Shown piece by piece: positions 27,279 to 36,477 of a DNA stretch of 64,000 nt; position 1 is the first letter of the stretch, and the number at the start of each line of letters is the position of its first letter. The stretch lies in contig CAJPFI010000005.1 of NCBI GenBank assembly GCA_905339295.1, positions 62,001 through 126,000 of the forward strand. The letters run 5' to 3'. A program made the position numbers and the translations under genes. Below the pieces are notes generated by a model. It was given only the letters and a program-made list of their open reading frames with translations. It was not told where the DNA came from and made no database searches. Source of the stretch: Burkholderiales bacterium. Lineage in GTDB: Bacteria > Pseudomonadota > Gammaproteobacteria > Burkholderiales > Casimicrobiaceae.

Positions 27279-29117
27279 ATGAAAGACACCGTCGCCAACC
27301 CACCGGCTTCCGAGGCTCGCCGCGCACGCGCTCGCATCCCCGGAACGCCGAAGAAGGACACCGTCGCCCGCCAGCTGGTGAAGTACCTCGAGCACCGTGG
27401 CGTGAAGCACGTGTTCGGCCTGTGCGGCCACACCAACATCGCCGTGCTCGCGGCGCTGGAGAAGAGCCGGAAGATCAAGTTCGTCAACACGCGCCACGAG
27501 CAGGTCGCCGCGCACATGGCGGACGGCTATGCGCGGGCCTCGGGCGGGACGTCGGTGCTGCTCACGCATCTGTCTCCCGGCCTCACCAATGCGGCAACCG
27601 GCGTGGCGAATGCCGCGCTCGACTCGATCCCGATGGTGGTGATCGCGGGCGACGTGCCGACGCACTACTACGGCAAGCATCCGCACCAGGAGGTGAACCT
27701 GCACGCGGATGCCTCGCAGTTCGAGATCTACCGGCCCTTCGTCAAGCGCGCGTGGCGCGTCGATTCGGCGCACCTCTTCCCCGAGATCCTCGAGAAGGCG
27801 TTCGCGCTCGCCGGGAGCGGGCGCCCCGGGCCGGTGCTGGTCGACGTTCCGATGGACATCTTCTCGGCGCCGGTGGACGTGTCGCGCTTCGAGCGGCTGC
27901 GTCACAACACCAAGTCGCTGGTCCGGCCCTCGCTCGACGAGCCGACCGCGACCGCGATCGTGAAGAAGCTGCTGGCGGCGAAGCGGCCGGTCCTCTACGC
28001 CGGGGGCGGGATCATGCTCGCGGGCGCGACGAAGGAGCTCCGCGAGTTCGTCGATCACCTGCAGATCCCGGTCGCGCACACGCTGATGGGCAAGGGCGCG
28101 CTGCCCGACGACCATCCGCTCGTGCTCGGCATGACGGGCTTCTGGGGGACGAAGTTCATCAACGACCAGTGCCGCGCCGCGGACTGGATCCTGGGCCTCG
28201 GCACGCGCTTCTCGGAGGCCGACTGCAGTTCGTGGGAGCCCGAGTACACGTTCAACTTCCCGCCGACGAAGCTGATCCACATCGACATCGATCCCGCCGA
28301 GATCGGCCGCAACTACCCGGTCGAGATCGGCGCGGTGGCGGACCTCAATCAGGCGCTCGCGGCGCTGAACCGCGCCGCCCGCAAGCTGGTTCCGACCGGT
28401 GTGAAGCGGCCGAAGGTCGTCAAGGACATCGCGGCCGCGCGCGCGAAGTTCGTCGCCGGCAATCGTGCGCATGCGACGAGCGAGGTCTATCCGATGCGTC
28501 CCGAGCGGATCCTGGCCGACGTGCGCGACACGCTGCCGCGCGACGCGCTCATCTGCACCGACGTGGGCTGGAACAAGAACGGCGTGGGACAGCAGTTTCC
28601 GATCCTCGAGCCCGGCACGATCTTCACGCCGGGCGGCTACGCGACGATGGGCTTCGGCGCGCCGGCGGCGCTCGGCGCGAAGGTGGCGCGTCCCGACCGC
28701 GTCGTCGTCGCCCTGGTGGGCGACGGCGGCTTCGGCCAGAACCCGGCGATGCTCGCGACGGCGTTCGAGGAGGACATCGCGGTCGTGTGGGTGATCATGA
28801 ACAACTTCGCGTTCGGCACGATCGCCGGCCTCGAGAAGGCGCACTTCGGCACGACGTTCGGCACCGTGTTCGCGAAGGACGGCAAGCCGTACTCGCCCGA
28901 CTTCGCGGCGATCGCCAGGGCCTACGGCGTCGACGGCGTGAAGATCAGGACCGCCGCGGAGTTCGGACCGGCGCTCGCGCGGGCCATCAAGGCGAAGAAG
29001 CCTTGCGTCATCGACGTGGAGATGCTGAACGAGCCGGTCCCGACCGCCGGTCACTGGAACATCATGGACATCTACTCGCCGGGCAGGAAGGTGCATCACG
29101 TGAGCACGGGAGGCTGA
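27279..29117 (+). CDS. Thiamine diphosphate-dependent enzyme (acetolactate synthase-like)
   Basis: A 612-residue ThDP enzyme with the three usual domains. N-terminal Pyr domain: GVKHVFGLCGHTNIAVLAAL, catalytic Glu in NTRHEQVAAHMADGYARASG, and LTHLSPGLTNAATGVANAAL. Middle domain: RPVLYAGGGIMLAGATKEL. C-terminal PP domain: GDGGFGQN through IMNNFAFGTI (the GDG...NN cofactor motif). It does not match acetolactate synthase, glyoxylate carboligase or Xsc closely enough to name a reaction; decarboxylation or C-C cleavage of a 2-oxo acid is expected. It follows the citrate-synthase-like gene by 44 bases and precedes a TIM-barrel isomerase, all probably one transcript. Confidence 0.85.
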   Translation: MKDTVANPPASEARRARARIPGTPKKDTVARQLVKYLEHRGVKHVFGLCGHTNIAVLAALEKSRKIKFVNTRHEQVAAHMADGYARASGGTSVLLTHLSPGLTNAATGVANAALDSIPMVVIAGDVPTHYYGKHPHQEVNLHADASQFEIYRPFVKRAWRVDSAHLFPEILEKAFALAGSGRPGPVLVDVPMDIFSAPVDVSRFERLRHNTKSLVRPSLDEPTATAIVKKLLAAKRPVLYAGGGIMLAGATKELREFVDHLQIPVAHTLMGKGALPDDHPLVLGMTGFWGTKFINDQCRAADWILGLGTRFSEADCSSWEPEYTFNFPPTKLIHIDIDPAEIGRNYPVEIGAVADLNQALAALNRAARKLVPTGVKRPKVVKDIAAARAKFVAGNRAHATSEVYPMRPERILADVRDTLPRDALICTDVGWNKNGVGQQFPILEPGTIFTPGGYATMGFGAPAALGAKVARPDRVVVALVGDGGFGQNPAMLATAFEEDIAVVWVIMNNFAFGTIAGLEKAHFGTTFGTVFAKDGKPYSPDFAAIARAYGVDGVKIRTAAEFGPALARAIKAKKPCVIDVEMLNEPVPTAGHWNIMDIYSPGRKVHHVSTGG

Positions 29118-29156
29118 CGCCTTCCTTCACGCCCGCCAACGAATCCTGGAGTCGAC

Positions 29157-30089
29157 ATGGACCAGAGGCTGAAGAACGACTCACGGCAGACACTCCGCCC
29201 GCCGGCAGTCCGGCGCGACGGTGCGCCCCCCGCCGGGACGCGGCGCCGCTCCGCCGCGGACGACGTCGAGGTGAGGCACGAGTTCTCGCTCGCGCATCTC
29301 ACGGTGATGGGTTGTCCGCCGCCGGAGATGATCTACGTCGCCGCGCGCGCGGGTTACGACTACGTGAGCCTGCGCACGATCTTCATGGGGCTGCCGGGCG
29401 AGCCGAACTACGGGCTCGCGCACAACCCCGATCTCCTGACGAAGACGCGCCGCGCGCTCGACTCGACGGGCGTGCGCCTGCACGACATCGAGCTGGCGCG
29501 CGTCAAGGACGGCGTCGATCCTCGCAGTTTCGTGCCCGAGCTCGAGGTCGCCGCGGAGCTGGGCGCGCGTGCGGTGCTCTCGAGCATCTGGTCGGGCGAC
29601 CGCGCGTTCTATCTCGAGAAGTTCGCCGAGATCTGCGATCTCGCGAAGCCGTTCGGCCTCACCGTCGACCTGGAATCGGTGCCGATCGCCACCGTCCGCG
29701 ACCTGGCCGGCGCGGCCGACGTGCTGCGCGCGGTGAGGCGCGACAACGCCGGACTCATGATCGACACGCACCACTTCCACCGGGCGCGCGACAAGGCCTC
29801 CGACCTCGCGTCGCTGCCGCGCGAATGGTTCCATTTCGCGCAGATCTGCGATGCGCCGGCCGAGATCCCCACCGATCGCGACGAGATGATCCACGTGCTC
29901 CGCGAGGCCCGCCTGTACCTGGGCGAGGGCGGCATCGACGTCGCCGACATCCTGCGGCAGATCCCGCGCGTGCCGTACTCGATCGAACTGCCGCACCTGG
30001 ACCGCGTGCACGACATGGGGTATGCGGAGCACGCGTTCCGCTGCCTGGAAACCGCCAGGGCGTATCTGGCCGCGCACGCCTGGGCCTGA
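29157..30089 (+). CDS. Sugar phosphate isomerase/epimerase-family TIM barrel
   Basis: A 310-residue barrel, paralogous to the one at 14015-14896. Shared blocks are MIDTHHFHRARDKASDLASL, FHFAQICDAPAEIPTDRDEM and YLGEGGIDVADILRQIPRVP. Candidate metal ligands are Glu in TVDLESVPI, Asp/His in MIDTHHFH and Glu in SIELPH. The first 40 residues are polar and poorly conserved, so translation may start later (for example near GTG in DDVEVRHEFSLAHLTVMG). Chemistry is unknown; the position after the ThDP enzyme suggests it prepares or rearranges that enzyme's substrate. Confidence 0.8.
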   Translation: MDQRLKNDSRQTLRPPAVRRDGAPPAGTRRRSAADDVEVRHEFSLAHLTVMGCPPPEMIYVAARAGYDYVSLRTIFMGLPGEPNYGLAHNPDLLTKTRRALDSTGVRLHDIELARVKDGVDPRSFVPELEVAAELGARAVLSSIWSGDRAFYLEKFAEICDLAKPFGLTVDLESVPIATVRDLAGAADVLRAVRRDNAGLMIDTHHFHRARDKASDLASLPREWFHFAQICDAPAEIPTDRDEMIHVLREARLYLGEGGIDVADILRQIPRVPYSIELPHLDRVHDMGYAEHAFRCLETARAYLAAHAWA

Positions 30090-30164
30090 CGGGGCCCCGT
30101 CCCATCCCTCCGGTCGATCCCGTTCTCCGCGGCCCCGATGCTGTCCTGCCTGCATGCGTGCCGA

Positions 30165-30193
30165 TTGCCCGGATTTGGCGAGTCTGCTAAATT
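30165..30193 (+). promoter_or_regulatory. Promoter-like pair upstream of the TetR gene
   Basis: TTGCCC (30165-30170) and TAAATT (30188-30193) are spaced by 17 bp in a locally AT-rich pocket (30171-30215), 32 bp before the TetR ATG at 30225. It would separate transcription of TetR and the TRAP genes from the upstream enzyme operon. Confidence 0.4.
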
Positions 30194-30224
30194 TCCTGGC
30201 GATTTCGTCAATTCCGGAGCGTCG

Positions 30225-30902
30225 ATGGCCATCCAGGTGTCCGCGGCCCGTGCCGGCGCCATGCGCAAGCCCAAGGCGCCGCAGGCCAATCGCGAGAGCA
30301 TCGTGACGGCCGCGATCGCGGAGTTCGCCTCGCGCGGCTTCAAGGGCGCGAGCATGGACCAGATCGCGGCGCGCACGAACACCACGCGGGGACTGATCAA
30401 CTACTACTTCGGCAGCAAGGAGAAGCTCTACCTGGCGGTGCTCGAGCGCGTGTACGCCGAGATCCGCGACGCGGAGAAGGACCTGGAGCTGGATCACCTG
30501 TCGCCCGTGGACGCGATTCGCCGCATCGTCGAGTTCACCTACGATTACTACGTGGCGCACGAGTACTTCGTGCGGCTCGTGGTGGCCGAGAACCAGGCCA
30601 GGGGCGTGCACATGAAGCGCTCACCGGCGCTGCGCACCGTCAACCGCCCGATCGTCGACATGCTCGGCGCCGTGATCGCGCGGGGCCGGTCGGCCCGCGT
30701 GTTCCGCGCGGACCTGGACCCGATCGATGTCCACATGGCGATCGCCGCCCTGGGGATGTTCAACGTCACCAACCAGTACACCTTCGGCGCCATCTTCCAG
30801 CGGGCGATGGGCGCGAAAGGCGACGTCCCCGTTCGCCGCCGCGTGGTGGCCGATATGATCCTGAGTTGGCTCGCGCCCCGCGCCGACTCGCTAGCCCCGT
30901 AG
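30225..30902 (+). CDS. TetR/AcrR-family transcriptional regulator
   Basis: A 225-residue regulator. The N-terminal HTH is classic: RESIVTAAIAEFASRGFKGA, SMDQIAARTNTTRGLINYYF and GSKEKLYLAVL. The C-terminal ligand domain carries VRLVVAENQARGVHMKRSPA, a block seen in TetR regulators with the TetR_C_6/RutR-like C-terminal domain. ATG 30225 removes 29 poorly conserved residues and lies behind GGAGCG. It is 27 bases before the TRAP binding-protein gene and probably regulates the transporter and itself. Confidence 0.88.
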   Translation: MAIQVSAARAGAMRKPKAPQANRESIVTAAIAEFASRGFKGASMDQIAARTNTTRGLINYYFGSKEKLYLAVLERVYAEIRDAEKDLELDHLSPVDAIRRIVEFTYDYYVAHEYFVRLVVAENQARGVHMKRSPALRTVNRPIVDMLGAVIARGRSARVFRADLDPIDVHMAIAALGMFNVTNQYTFGAIFQRAMGAKGDVPVRRRVVADMILSWLAPRADSLAP

Positions 30903-30928
30903 TCGCGTTCCACATCGAGGAGGAAACC

Positions 30929-31915
30929 ATGGAGTTCAAGATCGACCGTCGCAGCCTGCTGAAGGCGGGCGCCGCGCTCGCCGCGACGCAAGCCGTGCCC
31001 GCCTGGGCGCAGGACAAGCCCACGCTCCGTTTCGCCGCGGTGTTCTCGGACAAGGACATCCGCGCGGACATGATCCGGATGTTCGCCAAGGATATCGAGG
31101 GCGACTTCAAGCTCGAGCCGTTCTACGGCGGGACGCTGTTCAAGCAGGGGACCGAGCTCGTGGCGCTCCAGCGCGACAACCTGGAGCTGGGCAACATCGC
31201 TCCGCAGGACATCAGCAAGCAGATTCCCGCGTGGTCGATCCTCACGTCCGCCTACCTGTTCCGCGACGCGAATCACCTCAACAAGTTCTTCGCGAGCGAC
31301 CTGGGCGCGCAGATGAAGAAGATGGTCGAGGACCAGGTCAAGGTGAAGATCCTCGGACCGACGTTCTTCGGCACCCGGCAGGTGGGCCTGAAGCCCAAGA
31401 AGAAGATCAACACGCCGGCCGACCTCGCCGGCGTCAAGCTGCGCATGCCGCCGGGCGACGCCTGGCAGCTCCTGGGCCGCTCGCTCGGCGCGAACCCCAC
31501 GCCGATGGCCTATGCCGAGACCTACACCGGGATGCAGACCGGCGCGATCGACGGCCAGGACAACCCGCTTCCCAACGTGCAGAACATGAAGTTCTACGAG
31601 GTGATGTCGCAGATCGTGCTGACGTCCCACCTCGTCGGGTTCGACCTGCTCACGGTGAACATGAAGACCTGGGGCGGCATGTCGCCCGCGAAGCAGGCGT
31701 CCTTCCAGGCCGCGGCCGACAAGGCCATCGCGTGGAGCGCCAACGAGCACCTGAAGCGGGAAGCCGAGCTTGCCGACGGCTTCCGGAAGCAGGGCCTCGA
31801 CGTCTACGCGCCTGACGTCAACGCCTTCCGCGCCTACGCGCAGAAGGTGTATCTCGCCAGCGACGAAGCGAAGAGCTGGCCGCCGGGACTGCTCGACAGG
31901 ATCAACGCGCTGTAA
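30929..31915 (+). CDS. dctP: TRAP transporter solute-binding protein (DctP family)
   Basis: A 328-residue periplasmic binding protein. Residues 1-27 hold a twin-arginine-like signal (DRRSLLKAGAALAATQAVPA) and cleavage at AWAQD. The DctP core includes KINTPADLAGVKLRMPPGDA with the conserved Arg that binds the ligand carboxylate, and GMQTGAIDGQDNPLPNVQNM. An excellent GAGGAGGAAA ribosome-binding site precedes ATG 30929. With DctQ and DctM it drives sodium-dependent uptake of a carboxylate. The downstream aroD suggests quinate, shikimate or dehydroshikimate as ligand; this is inference. Confidence 0.9.
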   Translation: MEFKIDRRSLLKAGAALAATQAVPAWAQDKPTLRFAAVFSDKDIRADMIRMFAKDIEGDFKLEPFYGGTLFKQGTELVALQRDNLELGNIAPQDISKQIPAWSILTSAYLFRDANHLNKFFASDLGAQMKKMVEDQVKVKILGPTFFGTRQVGLKPKKKINTPADLAGVKLRMPPGDAWQLLGRSLGANPTPMAYAETYTGMQTGAIDGQDNPLPNVQNMKFYEVMSQIVLTSHLVGFDLLTVNMKTWGGMSPAKQASFQAAADKAIAWSANEHLKREAELADGFRKQGLDVYAPDVNAFRAYAQKVYLASDEAKSWPPGLLDRINAL

Positions 31916-32038
31916 CGACGAGGAGCGCCGCGGGTCGCGTCACGACCCGCGGCCGCTCGCGGCCTCCGCCTCGCCGCGGGAGACTGACTTCCGTGTGCGG
32001 GCAGGCCAGGATTCCCGCGAAGAAGGGAAGGGACGACC

Positions 32039-32557
32039 ATGCATCCATCCGTCCGAAGCGCCGTCGACTGGATGCGACGCCGCGCCGAGAACGTGGTGGC
32101 CGCGTTGCTCGGCATCATGTTCGTCGCGTTCATCATCCAGATCGTCTTCCGCTACGCATTCAACTTCCCGATCGGCTGGACCTCTGAGCTCTCGGTCATC
32201 ACCTGGCTGTACATGGTGCTGCTGGGATCGGCGTTCTGGCTGAAGGAGAGCGAGGAGATCCGCTTCGACCTCGTGTCCGAATCGATGGGCCCGCGCGCGC
32301 GCCGGATCGTCGGCATCGTCGTCGCCCTCTCGATCGTCGTGCTGTTCGCGATGTCGCTGCCGGCGACGATCAAGTACGTCTCGTTCATGAAGGTCGAGAG
32401 CACGTCCTACCTCAAGATCCGCCTCGACGTCCTCTACTCGGTCTACGTCGTCTTCGCCGTGGCCATCGTCGTGCGCTACCTGTGGGCGCTCTGGCAACTC
32501 GCGCGCCGTGAAGAGCCCGACACGCCCGCCACGACGGACGTGAGCTCCGGGCTGTGA
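32039..32557 (+). CDS. dctQ: TRAP transporter small permease (DctQ family)
   Basis: A 172-residue membrane protein with four hydrophobic segments (VVAALLGIMFVAFIIQIVF, LSVITWLYMVLLGSAFWL, IVGIVVALSIVVLFAMSLPA, LYSVYVVFAVAIVVRYLWAL). The family blocks RYAFNFPIGWTSELSVITWL and FWLKESEEIRFDL are present. It overlaps dctM by GTGA (32554-32557), so translation is coupled. It bridges the binding protein and the large DctM subunit in the inner membrane. Confidence 0.9.
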   Translation: MHPSVRSAVDWMRRRAENVVAALLGIMFVAFIIQIVFRYAFNFPIGWTSELSVITWLYMVLLGSAFWLKESEEIRFDLVSESMGPRARRIVGIVVALSIVVLFAMSLPATIKYVSFMKVESTSYLKIRLDVLYSVYVVFAVAIVVRYLWALWQLARREEPDTPATTDVSSGL

Positions 32558-33855
32558 ACCCCGCCAGCCCGTTCTCGCTGGCCCTCATCGCGATCGTCGC
32601 GCTGAGCGTGCTCGGGCTGCCGGTCGGGCACGCGATGATCGGCGGCTCGATCCTCTACCTGTTCCTCGCGGGCCTCGACATGGGAACCGCCGCCGAGCAG
32701 CTTCTGAACGGGATGAACACGAGCTTCCTGCTGCTCGCGATCCCGCTGTTCGTCCTCGCCGCCGAGTTCATGAACACCGGCAGCATCATGGACAGGCTGC
32801 TGCGCTTCTGCAACGCGATCGTCGGCCGCTTCCGCGGCGGCCTCGCCCAGGTCAACGTGGTGCAGAGTATCATCTTCGCCAGCATGTCCGGCTCGGCCCT
32901 GGCCGATGCCGCGGCCTCGGGCAAGCTGATGCAGTCGCTGATGACGCGGGACGGGAAGTATCCGCCCGCCTATGCGGCGGCACTGACGGCGGCATCGTCG
33001 GTCATCGGCCCGATCATCCCGCCCTCGATCCCGCTGGTGCTCTATGCGCTGGTGTCGGACACGTCGCTCGGCTACCTGTTCCTCGGCGGCGTCGTTCCGG
33101 GGCTGCTGCTCGGCCTGGTCCAGATCGGCCTGATCGCCTTCACCGCCAGGCGGCGCAACTTCCCGGTCGAGGAGCGCGTTCCGCTGCGCGAGCTGCCGCG
33201 CATCACGTGGGAGGCGTTCCCCGCGCTGATGATGCCCGTGATCCTCCTCGGCTGCCTGTACAGCGGCATCACCACGCCCACCGAGGCCGCCGCCGTCGCC
33301 GCAGCCTATGCGCTGCTGATCTCGATGCTGCTCTACCGCAGCGTCGGCCCGAGGGACATCTACCGTTCGCTCGTCACCAGCGCGCGCATCACCGTGTCGA
33401 TCGGCATGCTGATCGCCGCAGCGCTGGTCTTCAACTACGTCATCACGATCGAGAACATTCCCAGGACGCTCAGCGTCGTCCTGAAGTCGTACGACCTGTC
33501 CCCGCTCGCCTTCCTGCTCTTCATCAACGTCCTGCTGCTGGTCCTCGGCTGCTTCCTCGAGGGGACCACGATCATCCTGGTCATCCTCCCGGTCCTGCTT
33601 CCCACGGCGGTGGCGCTGGGCATCGATCCGGTGCACTTCGGCGTCCTCGCGATCGTCAACATCATGTTCGGGCTCATCACGCCGCCCTACGGGCTGCTCC
33701 TCTTCATGATGACCAAGATCGCGGACGTCCCGCTGCGCGACATGGTGCGCGAGATCATGCCGTTCCTGGCCGTCATGGTCGGAGCGCTCGTGCTGATCAC
33801 GTTCGTGCCGGACGTCGTGCTCTGGCTGCCGAGGCTCCTGGGCTACAAGGGCTGA
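32554..33855 (+). CDS. dctM: TRAP transporter large permease (DctM family)
   Basis: A 433-residue membrane protein with about 11-12 segments. DctM signatures include GMNTSFLLLAIPLFVLAAEF, QSIIFASMSGSALADAAASG, ASSVIGPIIPPSIPLVLYAL and GLITPPYGLLLFMMTKIAD. It forms the sodium/substrate translocation pathway. GTG 32554 is the start because it overlaps the dctQ stop and gives a correct N-terminus. Confidence 0.93.
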   Translation: MNPASPFSLALIAIVALSVLGLPVGHAMIGGSILYLFLAGLDMGTAAEQLLNGMNTSFLLLAIPLFVLAAEFMNTGSIMDRLLRFCNAIVGRFRGGLAQVNVVQSIIFASMSGSALADAAASGKLMQSLMTRDGKYPPAYAAALTAASSVIGPIIPPSIPLVLYALVSDTSLGYLFLGGVVPGLLLGLVQIGLIAFTARRRNFPVEERVPLRELPRITWEAFPALMMPVILLGCLYSGITTPTEAAAVAAAYALLISMLLYRSVGPRDIYRSLVTSARITVSIGMLIAAALVFNYVITIENIPRTLSVVLKSYDLSPLAFLLFINVLLLVLGCFLEGTTIILVILPVLLPTAVALGIDPVHFGVLAIVNIMFGLITPPYGLLLFMMTKIADVPLRDMVREIMPFLAVMVGALVLITFVPDVVLWLPRLLGYKG

Positions 33856-33974
33856 CGGCGGCATCCCGACCCGGGCAGTGCCGCGCGACGCGCTCGACTA
33901 GAATCGGTGGATGGCGCCCCGTGCGGCGCCGGCTCGGCGCGTCCGCGGGCGGGCAACCGATAGAAAGGCGGGCC

Positions 33975-34754
33975 ATGAAGCAGGAAAAGGTGATCGACCT
34001 CCGCGGCCGCCGCATGGGCGGGCCCACGCCGCTCGTCTGTTCGCCGCTGGTGGCGCGCACGCCCGAGCGGCTCGCGGCCGAGACCGCCGCGGTTCTCGCG
34101 AAGGGCCCCGACGTGATCGAGTGGCGCGTCGACTTCTTCGAGCCCATCGCCGACACCGCCGCCGTGCTCTTGGCCGGGCGCGCCATGCGCGCCGCCGCGG
34201 GCGGGACGCCGATCATCTTCACCTGCCGCGCACAGCACGAAGGCGGGCAGGCGAACGCGCTCGACGCCGAAGGCGTGACGCGACTCTACGATGCCGTCTG
34301 CGGCGCCGGTCTCGTCGATCTCCTCGACTTCGAGCTTTCGAATCCGCCGGCGCTCGTGCGGCGCGTGCGCGAACGATCGCGCGAGCAGGGGACGCGGCTC
34401 ATCCTCTCGTACCACAACTTCGGCTACACGCCGGGGCACGATCTGCTGGTCGAGCGCTTCCTCGAGGCCGATCGGCTGGGCGCCGACGTCGCCAAGGTCG
34501 CCGTGATGCCGCGCGACCGCGTGGACGTGATCACGCTGCTGTCCGCCACGGTCACCGCGGACGCCAAGGCGCGGATTCCGCTGATCAGCATGTCGATGGG
34601 GCCGGTCGGCGTGGCGACGAGGATGGTCGGCGGCGTGTTCGGCTCCTCGCTGTCGTTCGCGATCGGCGAGGGTGCGTCCGCCCCGGGGCAGATGCCCATC
34701 GCGGACCTGGCCGCGGTGTTCGGCGCGCTCGCCCGCGCGCGCGGCGGATCGTAG
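33975..34754 (+). CDS. aroD: Type I 3-dehydroquinate dehydratase
   Basis: A 259-residue class I enzyme that dehydrates 3-dehydroquinate to 3-dehydroshikimate through a Schiff base. The Lys (K174 in DVAKVAVMP), the general base His (H147 in ILSYHNFGYTPG) and Glu49 (IEWRVDFF) are all present, as is the C-terminal ISMSMGPVGVATRM phosphate/carboxylate loop. Betaproteobacteria generally use the type II enzyme AroQ for biosynthesis, so a type I enzyme downstream of a TRAP transporter and TetR regulator is probably catabolic (QuiB-like). A TAGAAT -10-like hexamer is at 33899-33904; ATG 33975 gives the normal start. Confidence 0.9.
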   Translation: MKQEKVIDLRGRRMGGPTPLVCSPLVARTPERLAAETAAVLAKGPDVIEWRVDFFEPIADTAAVLLAGRAMRAAAGGTPIIFTCRAQHEGGQANALDAEGVTRLYDAVCGAGLVDLLDFELSNPPALVRRVRERSREQGTRLILSYHNFGYTPGHDLLVERFLEADRLGADVAKVAVMPRDRVDVITLLSATVTADAKARIPLISMSMGPVGVATRMVGGVFGSSLSFAIGEGASAPGQMPIADLAAVFGALARARGGS

Positions 34755-34878
34755 CGCCGGACGTCACGCCGCGGCCCGGCGCGGGCCTGGCCTCCGGTCC
34801 CGGCCATCGTGCACCGGCATGGGCGCCGGGGTAGCGCGGCGGCGGCGCGCGCCGGGGCCGGGCGGTTCGCCTGTTCGC

Positions 34879-35265
34879 CTACAACTGCTGCCAGGGCAGG
34901 CCTTCCTTGCGCCACCCCGAGAGCGTGCCGCGGTGATGCTCGTCGTCGATGGGTCCCTCGAAGCCATCGAGGATGTTGTAGACCTCCCTGAAGCCGGCCT
35001 GCTCGAGCGCGAGGCCGGCGTCGACCGAGCGGTGGCCGCTGCGGCAGATCAGCACGATCGGCCGGTTCATGCTCGCGATCTTCTTCACCTGCCCGACGAA
35101 ATGCGGGTTGATTTCCCAGTCCGGCCCGTCGTTCCACGGAACGTGCTGCGCGCCGACCGGATGGCCGACGAACAGGTACTCCATCTCGCTGCGGCAGTCG
35201 ACGAACACGGCCTGCGGGTGCTTCTGAAGGAACTCGACCGCTTCCCTGGGCTTGAGGTGCTTCAT
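34879..35265 (-). CDS. Rhodanese-like sulfurtransferase domain protein
   Basis: A 128-residue single rhodanese domain. The active-site loop is C74-R-S-G-H-R-S, with the persulfide Cys74, and VFVDCRSEMEY is the typical first strand. It probably carries sulfane sulfur in the cytoplasm. It is on the opposite strand to aroD (convergent) and metH (divergent), so it is transcribed alone. Nothing in the context reveals its partner. Confidence 0.88.
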   Translation of the reverse strand: MKHLKPREAVEFLQKHPQAVFVDCRSEMEYLFVGHPVGAQHVPWNDGPDWEINPHFVGQVKKIASMNRPIVLICRSGHRSVDAGLALEQAGFREVYNILDGFEGPIDDEHHRGTLSGWRKEGLPWQQL

Positions 35266-35410
35266 GGGCGTTTCCGTGCGGAACGGGAGGCGGAAACCAT
35301 AGCACGAGGCCGCTCATGTCGCAGGGGCCTATCGATATAACCGGAACCGGGGCGAGCCTGCCGCCGGCACTGCTAGAATTCGATGTTTCGCGTCCGCAAT
35401 CCCGACCCCC

Positions 35411-36460
35411 ATGCAGCCCGATCGCACCGCCGAACTCGTCGCGCTCCTCGACCGCCGGATCCTGATCCTCGACGGCGCGATGGGCACGATGATCCAGCGG
35501 AACAGGCTGTCGGAGGCGGACTTCCGCGGGCCGGACATGTGCGGACTCGCCGGCCACGCGCACGACCTCAAGGGCGACAACGACCTCCTGTCGCTCACGC
35601 AGCCGGACATCGTGCGCGCGATCCACGACGCGTACTTCGAGGCCGGGGCCGACGTCGTCGAGACCAACACGTTCTCGGCCACCTCGATCGCGCAGGCCGA
35701 CTACGGGCTCGCGTCGCGTGCGAAGGAGATCAACCGCGCCGCGGCGACGCTCGCGCGCGAGGCCGCCGATCACTGGACCGGACGGACGCCGGACCGGCCG
35801 CGATTCGTCGCCGGCGCGCTGGGTCCGACGAACCGCACCTCGTCGATCTCGCCGGACGTGCACGATCCGGCCGCGCGCAACGTCACGTTCGACGGGCTCG
35901 CCGCCGCGTACTACGACGCGGCCTCCGCGCTGGTCGAGGGCGGCGTCGACCTGCTGATGGTCGAGACGGTGTTCGACACGCTGAATGCGAAGGCCGCGCT
36001 GTTCGGCATCGCGACGCTTTTCGACGAGCTGGGCGCGAGGTTGCCGCTGATCGTGTCGGGAACGATCACCGACGCGTCGGGGCGCACGCTGTCGGGCCAG
36101 ACGCCCGAGGCGTTCTGGAACGCCGTGCGCCACGCGGAGCCGCTCCTCGTCGGGCTCAACTGCGCGCTGGGCGCCGCGCTGATGCGGCCGTACATCGAGG
36201 AGCTGTCGCGCGTCGCCGACACGTACATCTCGTGCTACCCGAACGCCGGGCTGCCCAATCCGATGTCCGAGACCGGATACGACGAGACGCCGGAGCAGAC
36301 GTCGCGGCTGGTCGCGGACTTCGCTCGCAGCGGCTTCGTCAACCTGGTCGGCGGCTGCTGCGGCACGACGCCGGAGCACGTCCGCGCGATCGCCGAGGCC
36401 GTGGCGGGGATCCCGCCGCGCAAGGTGCCACGCCGCGTGGCGTTGCGCGCCGCGGCGTGA
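35411..36460 (+). CDS. metH: Cobalamin-dependent methionine synthase, homocysteine-binding part (MetH-N)
   Basis: A 349-residue homocysteine S-methyltransferase module equal to the first ~350 residues of E. coli MetH ([27 protein letters not shown]). The zinc ligands are the Cys in GLNCALGA and the pair in [11 protein letters not shown] near residue 315. It binds and activates homocysteine. The remaining MetH modules are in a second gene (36807-39470), and the two lengths add up to a normal MetH of about 1,236 residues. Such two-gene MetH forms are known in other bacteria. A TAGAAT -10-like hexamer lies at 35374-35379. Confidence 0.92.
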   Translation: MQPDRTAELVALLDRRILILDGAMGTMIQRNRLSEADFRGPDMCGLAGHAHDLKGDNDLLSLTQPDIVRAIHDAYFEAGADVVETNTFSATSIAQADYGLASRAKEINRAAATLAREAADHWTGRTPDRPRFVAGALGPTNRTSSISPDVHDPAARNVTFDGLAAAYYDAASALVEGGVDLLMVETVFDTLNAKAALFGIATLFDELGARLPLIVSGTITDASGRTLSGQTPEAFWNAVRHAEPLLVGLNCALGAALMRPYIEELSRVADTYISCYPNAGLPNPMSETGYDETPEQTSRLVADFARSGFVNLVGGCCGTTPEHVRAIAEAVAGIPPRKVPRRVALRAAA

Positions 36461-36477
36461 CGCCGTTGCGGGGCCGG

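Noticed and set aside
27185-30190. 1,001-codon open frame in a different frame from the ThDP and TIM-barrel genes
   Set aside because: It is Arg-rich throughout, lacks motifs and overlaps genes with full catalytic motifs; long empty frames are normal at this GC content.
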